From contig NZ_CP177144.1 in the NCBI RefSeq assembly GCF_050389775.1, positions 4,526,001 through 4,590,000 of the forward strand: a stretch of 64,000 bases of DNA. Reading direction: 5' to 3'. Under the pieces are notes generated by a model. The model ran no database searches and had not been told where the DNA came from. It saw only the letters and a program-made list of their open reading frames with translations. The position numbers were made by a program, and so were the translations under genes. This DNA is from Marinibacterium sp050389775. GTDB taxonomy: Bacteria; Pseudomonadota; Alphaproteobacteria; Rhodobacterales; Rhodobacteraceae. This document shows positions 1 through 8,647 of the stretch, in pieces. The first letter of the stretch is position 1; each line of letters begins with the position of its first letter.

Positions 1-654
1 CGCCAGCCAGGGCAGCACGGCCGAGGGCGTGGCGGGCAGCGGGTCGAGGGGCGGGTTGTCCTTGCGCGGGAGGCCCTTGAAGATCGCGCCCGTGGGCACG
101 CCGACGCGCGGGTTGACCAGCAGGATATCCAGGTCCGGCAGGGCGGGCAGCGGCGAGAGCTGATCGCCGATGCCCTGCATCCGGCAGGGCCGGCCGGCCA
201 GGCAGACCGGGACATCGGCACCAAGGGCGGCGGTTGCGCCCGGAGCCGGCAGGGGCACGCTCCAGAGCGCCGACAGGGCGCGCAAGGTGGCCGCCGCATC
301 GGCCGAGCCGCCGCCGATCCCCGAGGCCACGGGCAGACGCTTGGTCAGGCGGATGGCGGCGGTGCCGGCCGGATCGAGGAACCGGGCGGCGCGCAGGACA
401 AGATTGTCGTCATCGGCGGCCAGGCCCTGCCCTTCGGGCCCGTCGATCGACAGGTCGAGCCGGTCGGACGGGGTGACGGTGACCTGATCGCCGGTACCGG
501 CAAAGACCACCACGGAATCGAGCAGGTGATAGCCGTCGTCCCGCTGGCCGGTGACATGCAGGGCCAGGTTGACCTTGGCCGGGGCAAAGGCCGTGAACCC
601 GCCACCGGGGACCGGGGACGGGACGATCAAGCCGTTGGAGGGGGTATCCTGCAT
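1..654 (-). CDS. ispE: 4-diphosphocytidyl-2-C-methyl-D-erythritol kinase (IspE), 3' end cut by the window edge
   Basis: Cytosolic GHMP kinase of the non-mevalonate isoprenoid pathway; it phosphorylates CDP-methylerythritol at the 2-hydroxyl with ATP. Visible are the N-terminal substrate motif FAPAKVNLALHV and the glycine/serine-rich ATP-binding loop PVASGIGGGSADAAATL, both typical of IspE. About 218 codons are present; the family is about 280-300 residues, so roughly the last quarter lies outside the window. I chose the ATG at 654; an in-frame GTG 12 bases upstream (666) is an alternative. It follows the TPR gene on the same strand with a gap of about 100 bases, an order common in Rhodobacterales as I recall it. 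Confidence 0.93.
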   Translation of the reverse strand, partial: MQDTPSNGLIVPSPVPGGGFTAFAPAKVNLALHVTGQRDDGYHLLDSVVVFAGTGDQVTVTPSDRLDLSIDGPEGQGLAADDDNLVLRAARFLDPAGTAAIRLTKRLPVASGIGGGSADAAATLRALSALWSVPLPAPGATAALGADVPVCLAGRPCRMQGIGDQLSPLPALPDLDILLVNPRVGVPTGAIFKGLPRKDNPPLDPLPATPSAVLPWLA

Positions 655-754
655 CGGGGCGGTCACTTTACGGGATGGGAGAGCGCGCCCGCGAGGGGGA
701 GCGATCCCCGGGCCGGCAGAGGCGCGGCCAGGGGTGTTGCAGGGCGTGTCGGGC

Positions 755-2476
755 TCAGCCTTCGTCGTTGGCAAAGGCCAGCGGCGGGGCGCCTTCCTCG
801 GAGAGCACCGTATCGAGCCCGACCTCGAGCTTGCGCCGGATGCGGTCGGGATCGGCCTCGGCATCGCTGTCGGCCGGATCGATGAAGGACAGGGCCCGGC
901 GCCATTGGAACTGGGCTTCCATCCGCCGGCCCACGGCCCAGTAGACATCGCCCAGGTGATCGTTGACCACGGCATCCACGGGCATCAGCTCGACCGCCGT
1001 TTCCATGTGGCCGACGGCCTCGTCATAGCGGCCCAGCCGGTAAAGCACCCAGCCCAGGCTGTCGACGATGTAACCGCTGTCGGGCCGCGAGGCGACGGCG
1101 CGCTTGATCATGTCGAGCGCCTCGTCCAGCTTTTCCTGCTTTTCGACCAGCGAATAGCCCAGGTAGTTCAGCACCTGGGGCTGTTCGGGATTGAGATCGA
1201 GCGCGGCGCGGAAATCGGCCTCGGCATCGGGCCATTCGTCCAGTCGTTCGTGGCTGATGCCCCGGGCATAGAGCAGGAACCAGCGGTTGCCGGCAGCCTC
1301 GGGGGTCAGGTCGAGCGCGCGGTCATAGGCCGCGGCGGCCGAGCCGTAATCCTCCTGCTGGCGGAACAGCCCCCCCAGGGCGGCCTGGACGGCGGCCTGG
1401 TCGGGATAGTCGATGGCCAGCCGTTCGAGAACCTCGATCGCCGCATCGGGCTTGCCTGCCCGGCGCAGGGCCTCGGCCCGGCCCAGCTCGGCGGCATGGA
1501 AATCGGGCGTGCCCTTGGGCACCTGCTTGTAGGTGGCCACGGCCAGGTCGTACTGGCCGACCTCGTCCAGCAACTCGGCGCCCAGCAGCAGGGCATCGAT
1601 GTGATCGGGACGCAGGTAGCTGGCCATGCGTGCGTAGATCAGGGCGTAATCGGTGGCCGTTTCTCCGTTGAGCACGGCGGCGATGGAAAAGAAGATCTCG
1701 GCCATGCCGTCCCGGGCCGAGCGCACATGGGTGAACGGCAGGGTCTCGCCCGCGTCGAGCCGGCGGATCAGGTCGGTCACGCCCGGATCGGCACCCGGCC
1801 CGAAGGCATCGCGCAGCATGTCGGCCGCCGCGCCGTTGCGTTCCAGCTGAGAGAGGATCTCGGCATAGGCCAGGGCGCCACGGCGCGACATGATGGCCGA
1901 GCCGTCGGAGGTATCGGCAAAGATGGCCTCGGCGCCTTCGAAATCGCCGACCGAGGCCAGGGCCAGGGCCTTGTGATACATGGCAAAGCCGCGCAGGCCG
2001 TTGTCACCGGCCACCGCATCGAACTGTTCCAGGGCCTTCGAGACCGAACCCGCGCCCATGTGGGCCCAGCCCAGCATCAGCCCGTCGACCAGCGGGCTGA
2101 CGCCCTGTTCCTCGCTCGCCCGGCCGAGCAGGCCGTCGAACTCGCCCTGGGCGATCATGTCGGCAATGACGACCATGTTGGCCATCTGGCTGGCCAGGCC
2201 CATGTCTTCCATCCGCCGGGCCACCGGCAGGGCGGCGTCGATCCGGCCGAGCGCCAGCTGGGCGGTGACGACATGCTCCATCAGCGTGGCATTGCCGGGG
2301 TCGCGCATCAACGCCTGGGCGTAGTAGGACGCGGCTTCGTCGAAATCGCTGTTGAACAGGGCGACACGGGCGGCAAGGTAGGCCCCGGCCGAGGTTTCTG
2401 CAGGGGCGATCTGGGGCGCCAGTGCCCCAAGGAAGAGCCCCGCGATCGCCGCGCGGGACAAGGTCAACACACTCAC
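755..2476 (-). CDS. Exported tetratricopeptide-repeat protein
   Basis: About 573 residues. A signal-peptide-like N-terminus (SRAAIAGLFLGALAPQIAPAE) is followed by a run of TPR helices through most of the chain; the clearest repeats are in the C-terminal half (NRWFLLYARGISHERLDEW, QVLNYLGYSLVEKQEKLDEA, DSLGWVLYRLGRYDEAVGHM). I chose the GTG at 2476 because a GAGGCAG ribosome site lies just upstream and it puts the signal peptide at the N-terminus; the frame stays open to 2536. It is probably a periplasmic or envelope-associated scaffold for protein contacts. The partner is unknown. It lies between ispE and the ETF-QO gene. Confidence 0.85.
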   Translation of the reverse strand: MSVLTLSRAAIAGLFLGALAPQIAPAETSAGAYLAARVALFNSDFDEAASYYAQALMRDPGNATLMEHVVTAQLALGRIDAALPVARRMEDMGLASQMANMVVIADMIAQGEFDGLLGRASEEQGVSPLVDGLMLGWAHMGAGSVSKALEQFDAVAGDNGLRGFAMYHKALALASVGDFEGAEAIFADTSDGSAIMSRRGALAYAEILSQLERNGAAADMLRDAFGPGADPGVTDLIRRLDAGETLPFTHVRSARDGMAEIFFSIAAVLNGETATDYALIYARMASYLRPDHIDALLLGAELLDEVGQYDLAVATYKQVPKGTPDFHAAELGRAEALRRAGKPDAAIEVLERLAIDYPDQAAVQAALGGLFRQQEDYGSAAAAYDRALDLTPEAAGNRWFLLYARGISHERLDEWPDAEADFRAALDLNPEQPQVLNYLGYSLVEKQEKLDEALDMIKRAVASRPDSGYIVDSLGWVLYRLGRYDEAVGHMETAVELMPVDAVVNDHLGDVYWAVGRRMEAQFQWRRALSFIDPADSDAEADPDRIRRKLEVGLDTVLSEEGAPPLAFANDEG

Positions 2477-2600
2477 GATAGACTGCCTCGTCGTTTTGAT
2501 GGCTGAGAGGCTATGGGAAAGGCCCGGGCCGCGCAATGGCCGCCGTGGCCCGGATGCATCACATCCGCGCTTTCCCGCCGTGAAACGGCATTTTCCGGGC

Positions 2601-2676
2601 GTAGGGCGGGGCTGGCCCCGCCGCGCGGGCAGGATGTGCGCCCGCCGGCCGGGCGGCGGGGCAAGCCCCGCCCTAC
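2601..2676. repeat. Pair of inverted REP-like palindromes
   Basis: Two 22-base arms (2601-2622 and 2655-2676) are reverse complements with one mismatch and are separated by 32 bases. Each arm is itself nearly palindromic around GGCGGGGCTTGCCCCGCC. The element sits downstream of the ETF-QO stop codon and upstream of the TPR gene. This is the architecture of a BIME-type pair of REP elements, and it could stabilise the 3' end of the ETF-QO transcript. That role is inferred. Confidence 0.7.
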
Positions 2677-2683
2677 CCTGACC

Positions 2684-4336
2684 TCACATGTTGGGATAGT
2701 TCGGCCCGTCGCCGCCCTGGGGCACCGTCCAGTTGATGTTCTGGCTGGGGTCCTTGATGTCGCAGGTCTTGCAATGCACGCAGTTCTGGAAGTTGATCAC
2801 GAAACGCGGCTCCTTGCCCTCTTCCTCGACCACCTCGTAGACCCCCGCCGGACAATACCGCTGCGCCGGCTCGGCATAGGACCGCAGGTTGACCGCGATC
2901 GGCACGTGCTTGTCCTTCAGCTGCAGGTGGCAGGGCTGGCTTTCCTCGTGGTTGGTCATCGAGAAGCTGACATTGGTCAGCCGGTCGAAGCTGAGCGTGC
3001 CATCCGGCCGGGGATAATCGATCGGCTCAAAGCCCGACGCCTGCCGCGTGGCCGCCGCATCGCTTTCGCCGTGTTTCAGCGTGCCGAAGAGCGAGAAGCC
3101 GAACAGCTCGTTGGTCCACATGTCCAGCCCGCCCAGCGACAGCGAGGCCGGCAGGCCCCAGGTCGACCACAGCGGCTTGACGTTGCGCACCTTCTTGAGG
3201 TCCTCGCCGATGGCACCGCTGCGCACCTCGGTCTCGTAATCCGTCAGCTCGTCGCCCGACCGGCCGGCCTGCAGCGCGGCATGGGCGGCCTCGGCCGCGG
3301 CCTTGCCCGAGAGCATGGCATTGTGGTTGCCCTTGATCCTGGGCACGTTGACCATGCCCACCGAACAGCCCAGCAGCGCCACGCCCGGCGCGACCATCTT
3401 GGGCATCGACTGGTAGCCGCCCTCGGAAATCGCCCGCGCGCCATAGGCGATGCGCTTGCCGCCCTTCAGCAGCTCGGCCACCATCGGGTGATGCTTGAAC
3501 CGCTGGAATTCCATGTAGGGATACAGGTAGGGGTTCTTGTAGTTCAGGTGCACCACGAAACCCACGTAGACCTGATTGTTTTCAAGGTGATAGATGAAAG
3601 ACCCGCCCCCGGCATTCGAGCCCAGCGGCCAGCCCATCGTATGGGTGACCGAGCCTTCCTTGTGCTTGGCCGGGTCGATCTCCCAGATCTCCTTCATGCC
3701 CAGGCCGAATTTCTGCGGATCGTGGCCCTCGGACAGGTCGTATTTCTCGATGACTTCCTTGGCCAGCGAGCCGCGCACGCCTTCGGACAGGAAGACATAC
3801 TTGCCGTGCAGCTCCATCCCCGGCTCATAGGCCGGGCCGGGCGTGCCATCGGGGTTCTTGCCGAATTCGCCGGCCACAACACCCTTCACGCCGCCGTTCT
3901 CGTCATAGACCAGCTCGGAACAGGCCATGCCGGGGAAGATCTCGACGCCCAGGGCCTCGGCCTGTTCGGCCATCCAGCGGCAGACATTGCCCATCGACAC
4001 GATGTAATTGCCGTGGTTGTTCATCAGCTTGGGCATCGGCCAGTTGGGGATGCGCATCTTGCCCGCCTCGCCCAGCAGGTAGAAATTGTCATCCTTGACC
4101 GGCACGTTCAGCGGCGCGCCCTTGTCCTTCCAGTCGGGGATCAGCGCGTCCAGCCCGCACGGGTCCAGCACGGCGCCCGACAGGATATGCGCGCCGACCT
4201 CGGACCCTTTTTCCAGCACCACGACGGCCAGGTCTTCATCCAGCTGCTTCAGCCGGATCGCGGCCGACAGCCCGGCCGGGCCCGCCCCCACGATGACAAC
4301 GTCGACTTCCATCGCTTCGCGTTCAATCTCGGCCAT
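2684..4336 (-). CDS. Electron transfer flavoprotein-ubiquinone oxidoreductase
   Basis: Inner-membrane-associated flavoprotein of 550 residues that passes electrons from reduced ETF, fed by acyl-CoA and other dehydrogenases, to ubiquinone. The N-terminal FAD site VIVGAGPAGLSAAIRL and the C-terminal [4Fe-4S] ligands (RYCPAGVYE and NCVHCKTCDIKDP) are all present, and the length matches the family. I chose the ATG at 4336 because GGGAGACC lies 8 bases upstream; an upstream in-frame start at 4378 has nothing comparable. An acyl-CoA dehydrogenase that could feed this pathway lies at 14902-16614. A moderate promoter is at 4387-4415. Confidence 0.95.
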   Translation of the reverse strand: MAEIEREAMEVDVVIVGAGPAGLSAAIRLKQLDEDLAVVVLEKGSEVGAHILSGAVLDPCGLDALIPDWKDKGAPLNVPVKDDNFYLLGEAGKMRIPNWPMPKLMNNHGNYIVSMGNVCRWMAEQAEALGVEIFPGMACSELVYDENGGVKGVVAGEFGKNPDGTPGPAYEPGMELHGKYVFLSEGVRGSLAKEVIEKYDLSEGHDPQKFGLGMKEIWEIDPAKHKEGSVTHTMGWPLGSNAGGGSFIYHLENNQVYVGFVVHLNYKNPYLYPYMEFQRFKHHPMVAELLKGGKRIAYGARAISEGGYQSMPKMVAPGVALLGCSVGMVNVPRIKGNHNAMLSGKAAAEAAHAALQAGRSGDELTDYETEVRSGAIGEDLKKVRNVKPLWSTWGLPASLSLGGLDMWTNELFGFSLFGTLKHGESDAAATRQASGFEPIDYPRPDGTLSFDRLTNVSFSMTNHEESQPCHLQLKDKHVPIAVNLRSYAEPAQRYCPAGVYEVVEEEGKEPRFVINFQNCVHCKTCDIKDPSQNINWTVPQGGDGPNYPNM

Positions 4337-4676
4337 GCTGGCTGGTCTCCCGTGGCTGCTGGGCGCGGGAAGGTCCAACCCGCGACATATTATTGCTCAG
4401 GCGTCGTTCTGGCAGGCCCAATACGCAAAGGCAACATGCTGCGTTGCGTCGTAATGCATTGACGGGCCACTTTCACGGAGCGGAAAACGCCCGACGCGGC
4501 GGGCTGCTGCCGGGCTGGGCAGGCGGTGCGGCCCGAACCGGCCGGCGGCGCCCCGCCCGGCCCAAGGCCGATTGATCGCCGCTTGCGTTTCCGTTATCCC
4601 GTGGCAATGCTAATTCGCATTGGCTCGCAGCGGGGCGGGCCGCGGCCGACACATACGCTATCCAGGACAAGAGAAA
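4337..4676. other. Divergent intergenic region between ETF-QO and greA
   Basis: This 340-base gap holds the ETF-QO promoter candidate at its left end. Near 4605-4620 there is a small inverted repeat (AATGC, six bases, GCATT) upstream of greA. No coding region with a ribosome site is visible. I did not find a convincing -35/-10 pair for greA, although the gene must have a promoter here. Confidence 0.5.
4387..4415 (-). promoter_or_regulatory. Candidate sigma-70 promoter for ETF-QO
   Basis: On the minus strand CTGCCA (4415-4410) and TAATAT (4392-4387) are 17 bases apart, each matching the -35 and -10 consensus at four of six positions. The implied start near 4380 leaves a leader of about 44 bases before the ATG at 4336. 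Sequence match only. Confidence 0.4.
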
Positions 4677-5147
4677 ATGGACAAGATCCCGATGACGCCC
4701 ACGGGGCATGCTGCGCTCGAAACCGAGCTGAAACAGCTGAAATCCGTGGAACGTCCAGCCATCATCGCCGCCATCGCCGAGGCCCGCGAGCACGGCGATC
4801 TGAGCGAGAATGCCGAATACCATTCCGCCCGCGAGAAACAATCGTTCATCGAAGGCCGGATCAAGGAGCTCGAAGGCGTGCTCAGCCTGGCCGACGTGAT
4901 CAACCCGGCCAAGCTGTCCGGCGCCATCAAGTTCGGCGCGACCGTGACGCTGGTGGACGAGGACACGGACGAGGAAAAGACCTGGCAGATCGTGGGTGAG
5001 CACGAGGCCAACATCGAAAAGGGCCTGCTCAACATCAAGTCGCCCATCGCCCGCGCCCTGATCGGCAAGGAAGAAGGCGACAGCGTCGAGGTGCGCACGC
5101 CCGGCGGCGAGAAAGCCTACGAGGTCCTGACCGTCGCCTATGTCTGA
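4677..5147 (+). CDS. greA: Transcription elongation factor GreA
   Basis: 156 residues, the usual size. GreA binds the secondary channel of RNA polymerase and stimulates cleavage of backtracked RNA. The N-terminal coiled coil carries the conserved acidic tip (EAREHGDLSENAEYHSAREK), and the C-terminal FKBP-like domain ends in a recognisable PGGEKAYEVL motif. The start ATG at 4677 is preceded by AGGACAAGAG. A membrane-protein gene follows on the same strand 52 bases later and may be cotranscribed. Confidence 0.96.
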   Translation: MDKIPMTPTGHAALETELKQLKSVERPAIIAAIAEAREHGDLSENAEYHSAREKQSFIEGRIKELEGVLSLADVINPAKLSGAIKFGATVTLVDEDTDEEKTWQIVGEHEANIEKGLLNIKSPIARALIGKEEGDSVEVRTPGGEKAYEVLTVAYV

Positions 5148-5199
5148 GCCTGCCCCGGCAGGCCGGACCGACCGGCAAGTGAGTGACAGAGGGCGTCCC

Positions 5200-6243
5200 A
5201 TGAGCGGACCTAAGCCAGCCGAATCCGAAGCCGCGCGCTCGACCCCCCTTGGCCTGTACGATCAGCCCCGGCCGCCCAGCGTGACCGCCATCGAAATCGT
5301 GGCCGTGGCGCTGAGCATCCTGTGGCTGGGCGGGGCGCTGCTGTTCTTCATGCTGGTGCCGGGCGATGGCGACACGTCGGTCGACAGCCTGCGCTTCCTG
5401 ATGACCATGCTGGCGATCTTCATGCCCGTGGGCATGATCTGGGTGGCGGCCACCGCCGCGCGGGCCAGCCGGGTCATGCGCGAGGAAAGCCACCGCCTGC
5501 AGGCGGCGATCGATGCCATCCGCCAGGCCTACCTGGCGCAGAACCAGCGCGGCGCGCTGTCGATGGAACCCTCGGTGCAAAAGAAGCTCGACGAGATCGT
5601 CGAGGCCACGCGCAAGGCCGAAACCGCCCTGGCGATCTTTTCCAGCGTGCGCGAGCGCGAGGCCGCCGCCGTGCCCCGCGCCATGGCCCCCGCCCCCTCG
5701 GCCCCGGCGCCGACCGGCGAGGATGGACAGACCTCGCTTGAACTGGGCACCCCGGCCGAGGCCCTGGTGCCGCCGCCGCCGGCCTCGGATTTCATCCGGG
5801 CGCTGAACTTCCCCGAGACGGCCGAGGACGAGGAAGGCTTTGCCGCCCTGCGCCGCGCCCTGCGCGACCGCAAGTCGGCCCAGCTGATCCAGGCCAGCCA
5901 GGACGTGCTGACCCTGCTCAGCCAGGATGGCATCTACATGGACGACTTGCGCCCCGACATGGCCCGGGCGGATGTCTGGCGGCAATTCGCCAAGGGCGTG
6001 CGCGGCCGGGCCGTGGCCCCGCTGGGCGGCGTGCGCGACCGGTCGTCGCTGGCCCTGACGGCCGCGCGGATGAAACAGGATCCGATCTTCCGTGACGCGG
6101 CGCATCACTTCCTGCGCAAGTTCGACCACATGTTCGCCGAGTTCGAGGCCGAGGCCAGCGATGCCGACATCCAGGCCCTGGGCGATACCCGCACGGCCCG
6201 GGCCTTCATGCTGCTGGGCCGGGTGGCCGGCACCTTCGACTGA
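5200..6243 (+). CDS. Conserved membrane protein of unknown function
   Basis: About 347 residues. Two membrane helices lie near residues 28-50 and 60-80 (IEIVAVALSILWLGGALLFF and FLMTMLAIFMPVGMIWVAA). They are followed by a helical, possibly coiled-coil stretch (ESHRLQAAIDAIRQAYLAQN), a proline/alanine-rich linker and a soluble C-terminal domain of about 160 residues. I chose the ATG at 5200, which has AGAGGGCG at a good distance; an in-frame ATG at 5140 overlaps the greA stop codon and lacks a clear ribosome site. I do not recognise a named domain. I recall similar greA-linked proteins in Rhodobacterales, but no function. Confidence 0.8.
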   Translation: MSGPKPAESEAARSTPLGLYDQPRPPSVTAIEIVAVALSILWLGGALLFFMLVPGDGDTSVDSLRFLMTMLAIFMPVGMIWVAATAARASRVMREESHRLQAAIDAIRQAYLAQNQRGALSMEPSVQKKLDEIVEATRKAETALAIFSSVREREAAAVPRAMAPAPSAPAPTGEDGQTSLELGTPAEALVPPPPASDFIRALNFPETAEDEEGFAALRRALRDRKSAQLIQASQDVLTLLSQDGIYMDDLRPDMARADVWRQFAKGVRGRAVAPLGGVRDRSSLALTAARMKQDPIFRDAAHHFLRKFDHMFAEFEAEASDADIQALGDTRTARAFMLLGRVAGTFD

Positions 6244-6373
6244 TCTGCGCGGGCTGGCCGGTTCGCACCCGCTTGCACCCCGCCGCGGCTGCCCAGGGCG
6301 GATCAGGTCACAGGGGTCGCGGCCCTGACATCACATCCCGCTGCCCTGCCGCACGGTCTCGCCCTGTAGTCCC

Positions 6374-6386
6374 GTCACTCGGTGAC
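6374..6386 (+). terminator. Terminator-like hairpin after the 5200-6243 gene
   Basis: GTCAC, loop TCG, GTGAC, then ATTATTT, about 130 bases after the stop codon. The stem is short (5 bp) and the T-tract is interrupted, so this is a weak candidate. Confidence 0.3.
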
Positions 6387-6404
6387 ATTATTTCGTCGCG
6401 CGGA

Positions 6405-6490
6405 CACAAAATCCCACCGCCCAGGCCCACAATCCCACCGCCCAGGCCCACAATCCCACCGCTCGGGCGCACAATCCCACCGCTCGGGCG
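6405..6490. repeat. Tandem repeat, 21-bp unit, four copies
   Basis: Four head-to-tail copies (6405-6427 with two extra bases, 6428-6448, 6449-6469, 6470-6490) share the core CAATCCCACCGC. Copies 1 and 2 end in CCAGGCC; copies 3 and 4 end in TCGGGCG and are identical to each other. The array abuts the palindromes at 6491. Confidence 0.9.
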
Positions 6491-6536
6491 CCGGACTTTT
6501 CGAAAAGTCCGGCCCGGAAAATTCGAATTTTCCGGG
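6491..6536. repeat. Two abutting perfect palindromes of 22 and 24 bp
   Basis: 6491-6512 is a perfect palindrome with core GGACTTTTCGAAAAGTCC. 6513-6536 is a perfect palindrome with core GGAAAATTCGAATTTTCC. They touch with no spacer, both are centred on TTCGAA, and the second ends two bases before the moeA stop codon. They lie between convergent genes, so they may form a bidirectional transcription barrier or a binding site for a dimeric protein. Neither role is shown. Confidence 0.85.
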
Positions 6537-6538
6537 GT

Positions 6539-8647
6539 CTACAGCCCGAAAGCCGAGAACGGCAGGAAACGCACGGGATCGCCCGGCCGGATCTCGCGCC
6601 CGCCGTCCGCCAGCTCGACCAGACCCTCGGCCCAGCTCAGCCCGCTGATCCGCCCCGACCCTTCCGACTTGAAGACCTCGGCCCGCCCGTCGCGCAGCCG
6701 CGCCCGCAGGTATTCCCGCCGCCCCGGCTTCTTGCGCTTGGCGAAGGCGGCCGGCACCTCGATCGCCCAGGGCTCTTGCCAGCCGCGCCCGGCCAGCAGC
6801 CCCAGCGCGGGCCGCGCGAAGATCAGCGTGCAGACCATGGCCGCCACCGGGTTGCCCGGCAGGCCGAAGACCGGCACGCCCTGCCACAGGCCCAGGGCCA
6901 GCGGCCGGCCCGGTTTCAGCGCGATGCGCCATTCCTGCAGCGCCCCGGCCTCGCGCAGCAGCGCCGAGACGTGGTCCTCGTCACCGGCCGAGGCCCCGCC
7001 GCTGGTCAGCACGGCCTGCACCTCGCCTGCCGCGCCGTCGAGCCGCTCGCGCAGCGCGTCCCGGTCGTCGGGCACCCGGCCCAGGTCGACCGGCGCGACC
7101 CCGAACCGGGCCAGCATCGACAGCAGCATCACCCGGTTGGCATCAAAGATCTGCCCCGGCCCGGCCTCTGCCCCCGGCTCGACGATCTCGTCGCCGGTCG
7201 ACAGCACGCCGACCTTGAGCGGCCGGCGCACCGCCACCTCGCCCAGTCCCACGGCGGCAATCAGCGCCAGGTCGGCCGGCGTCAGGACCCGGCCGGGCTG
7301 CAGGATGACCTCACCCTCGGCCACGTCCTCGCCGGCCCGGCGGGTGTTGGCCCCACGCTTGAGCGGCCCGTGAAAGGCCACCTGCCCGCGCCCGACCGAC
7401 ACGTCCTCGTCCAGCACGACGGTATCCACCCCCTCGGGCAGCGCCGCGCCGGTCAGCACCCTGAGCGCCTGTCCCGCAGGGACCACGCCCCCGAAGGGGG
7501 CGCCCGCCGCGGAGCGGCCCTCGCACAGCGGCAGGCGCACGGGGCCGTCAGGCGCCGGGCCGGCAAAGCCATAGCCGTCGACGGCCGTGTTGGGCTGGGG
7601 CGGGTTGGCGCGCAGCGCCGTGACGGGGGCGGCCAGCACCCGCCCCAGCGCCGCGCCCAGCGGAAGCGTTTCGGGCCCGGTGACCGGCGTCAGACGGTCG
7701 CGCAGCAGGGCCAACGCGGCGTCCACCGGGGTCCAGTCGACCCCGGCCGGCAGGGCAAAGCAATCGTTGCGCAGCGGCGGCGGGGCCAGCGGATCAGCCG
7801 CGGCCATCAACGCCGCCTCGTGGCCCAGCCCCAGGATCCAGCCTTCTTCCGGCGCCGTGACGTCCAGCATCCGGCCCAACGTGGCGGGCTCCAGCCGCGA
7901 CAGCGCCCCGGCCACGGCGCTCACCTGCACGGCATCGCGGATATCCCCAGGCCCGGTCCGCGCCCGGACCACCGTATCGATCAGCGTGGGCCAGGTCTCG
8001 ACCAGCACGACGGGCCGGTCCGCCGGTTCGAAGGGCCAGGCCGCCAGCTGGCCGGGAAAGCGCCCGCGCAGCCGGTGCAACAGGGCCAACCCGGTCATCA
8101 CCTGGCCGCCCACGGCCCCCGCCCCGCCCATCTGCCAGCAGGTGAAGGTGCCACTGGCCTGCGCCTCGGCGGCCCGGCGCTCGGCAAAGGGATTGACCCG
8201 GCCATCCAGCCCGCGCGGCAGCCCGTCGATCTCGCGTTTGAGCCCGTTGAACCAGAACGGGCCGGGCCCATCCCCCAGGGTGCGGTTGATCTGCCCGGCC
8301 AGGTCGAACCGGTTGTTGCCCGCCGGGCTGTCCTCGAGATGCTCGGCCATCCAGGCCCAGACGGCCAGCGGATCGGCCCGCCCGGTCAGCGCCCGGGCAA
8401 AGCCTGCCGGATAGCCAAAGGGGAAATCGAAGCCCAGGCACAGCCGCCGCCCCGCCGCCAGCTCGTCGGCGATCAGCTCGGCCAGCCAGGTTTCGGCCAG
8501 GTCGCGGTTGCGCAGGTAGACCGGCGCCTCGGCCTCCCCCTCCCGGGCGACACAGGCCCAGATCGCATCCTTGCGCGGCGCGGACCCGGTGTCATTGCCC
8601 CCGGACCAGTCGACCATGGCAAAGCTGTCGAAACCCGCCGGGGTCAA
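6539..8647 (-). CDS. moeA: Molybdopterin molybdenumtransferase MoeA fused to an N-terminal DUF429-like domain
   Basis: 702 residues against about 400 for an ordinary MoeA. The C-terminal part (about 300-702) is MoeA, which inserts molybdate into adenylylated molybdopterin. It shows PPQPNTAVDGYGF, LSTGDEIV, TSGGASAGDEDHV, KPGRPLALG and GLPGNPVAAMV. The N-terminal 290 residues carry MVDWSGG (D13), GFDFPFGYP (D74) and VETWPTLI (E217), spaced like the acidic motifs of the RNase H-like DUF429 family; this is my inference. The TTG start at 8647 overlaps the mobB stop as TTGA, matching the 4-base overlaps of the rest of this operon, and GAGG lies upstream. An ATG at 8617 is an alternative. Confidence 0.88.
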   Translation of the reverse strand: MTPAGFDSFAMVDWSGGNDTGSAPRKDAIWACVAREGEAEAPVYLRNRDLAETWLAELIADELAAGRRLCLGFDFPFGYPAGFARALTGRADPLAVWAWMAEHLEDSPAGNNRFDLAGQINRTLGDGPGPFWFNGLKREIDGLPRGLDGRVNPFAERRAAEAQASGTFTCWQMGGAGAVGGQVMTGLALLHRLRGRFPGQLAAWPFEPADRPVVLVETWPTLIDTVVRARTGPGDIRDAVQVSAVAGALSRLEPATLGRMLDVTAPEEGWILGLGHEAALMAAADPLAPPPLRNDCFALPAGVDWTPVDAALALLRDRLTPVTGPETLPLGAALGRVLAAPVTALRANPPQPNTAVDGYGFAGPAPDGPVRLPLCEGRSAAGAPFGGVVPAGQALRVLTGAALPEGVDTVVLDEDVSVGRGQVAFHGPLKRGANTRRAGEDVAEGEVILQPGRVLTPADLALIAAVGLGEVAVRRPLKVGVLSTGDEIVEPGAEAGPGQIFDANRVMLLSMLARFGVAPVDLGRVPDDRDALRERLDGAAGEVQAVLTSGGASAGDEDHVSALLREAGALQEWRIALKPGRPLALGLWQGVPVFGLPGNPVAAMVCTLIFARPALGLLAGRGWQEPWAIEVPAAFAKRKKPGRREYLRARLRDGRAEVFKSEGSGRISGLSWAEGLVELADGGREIRPGDPVRFLPFSAFGL

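Noticed and set aside
551..2506. Long open frame antisense to the TPR gene
   Set aside because: It mirrors the codon pattern of the minus-strand TPR protein, has no family motifs and is rich in G, H, Q and R, as expected for a GC-rich shadow.
6405..6490. CRISPR-like array
   Set aside because: Units are contiguous with no spacers and no cas genes are present.
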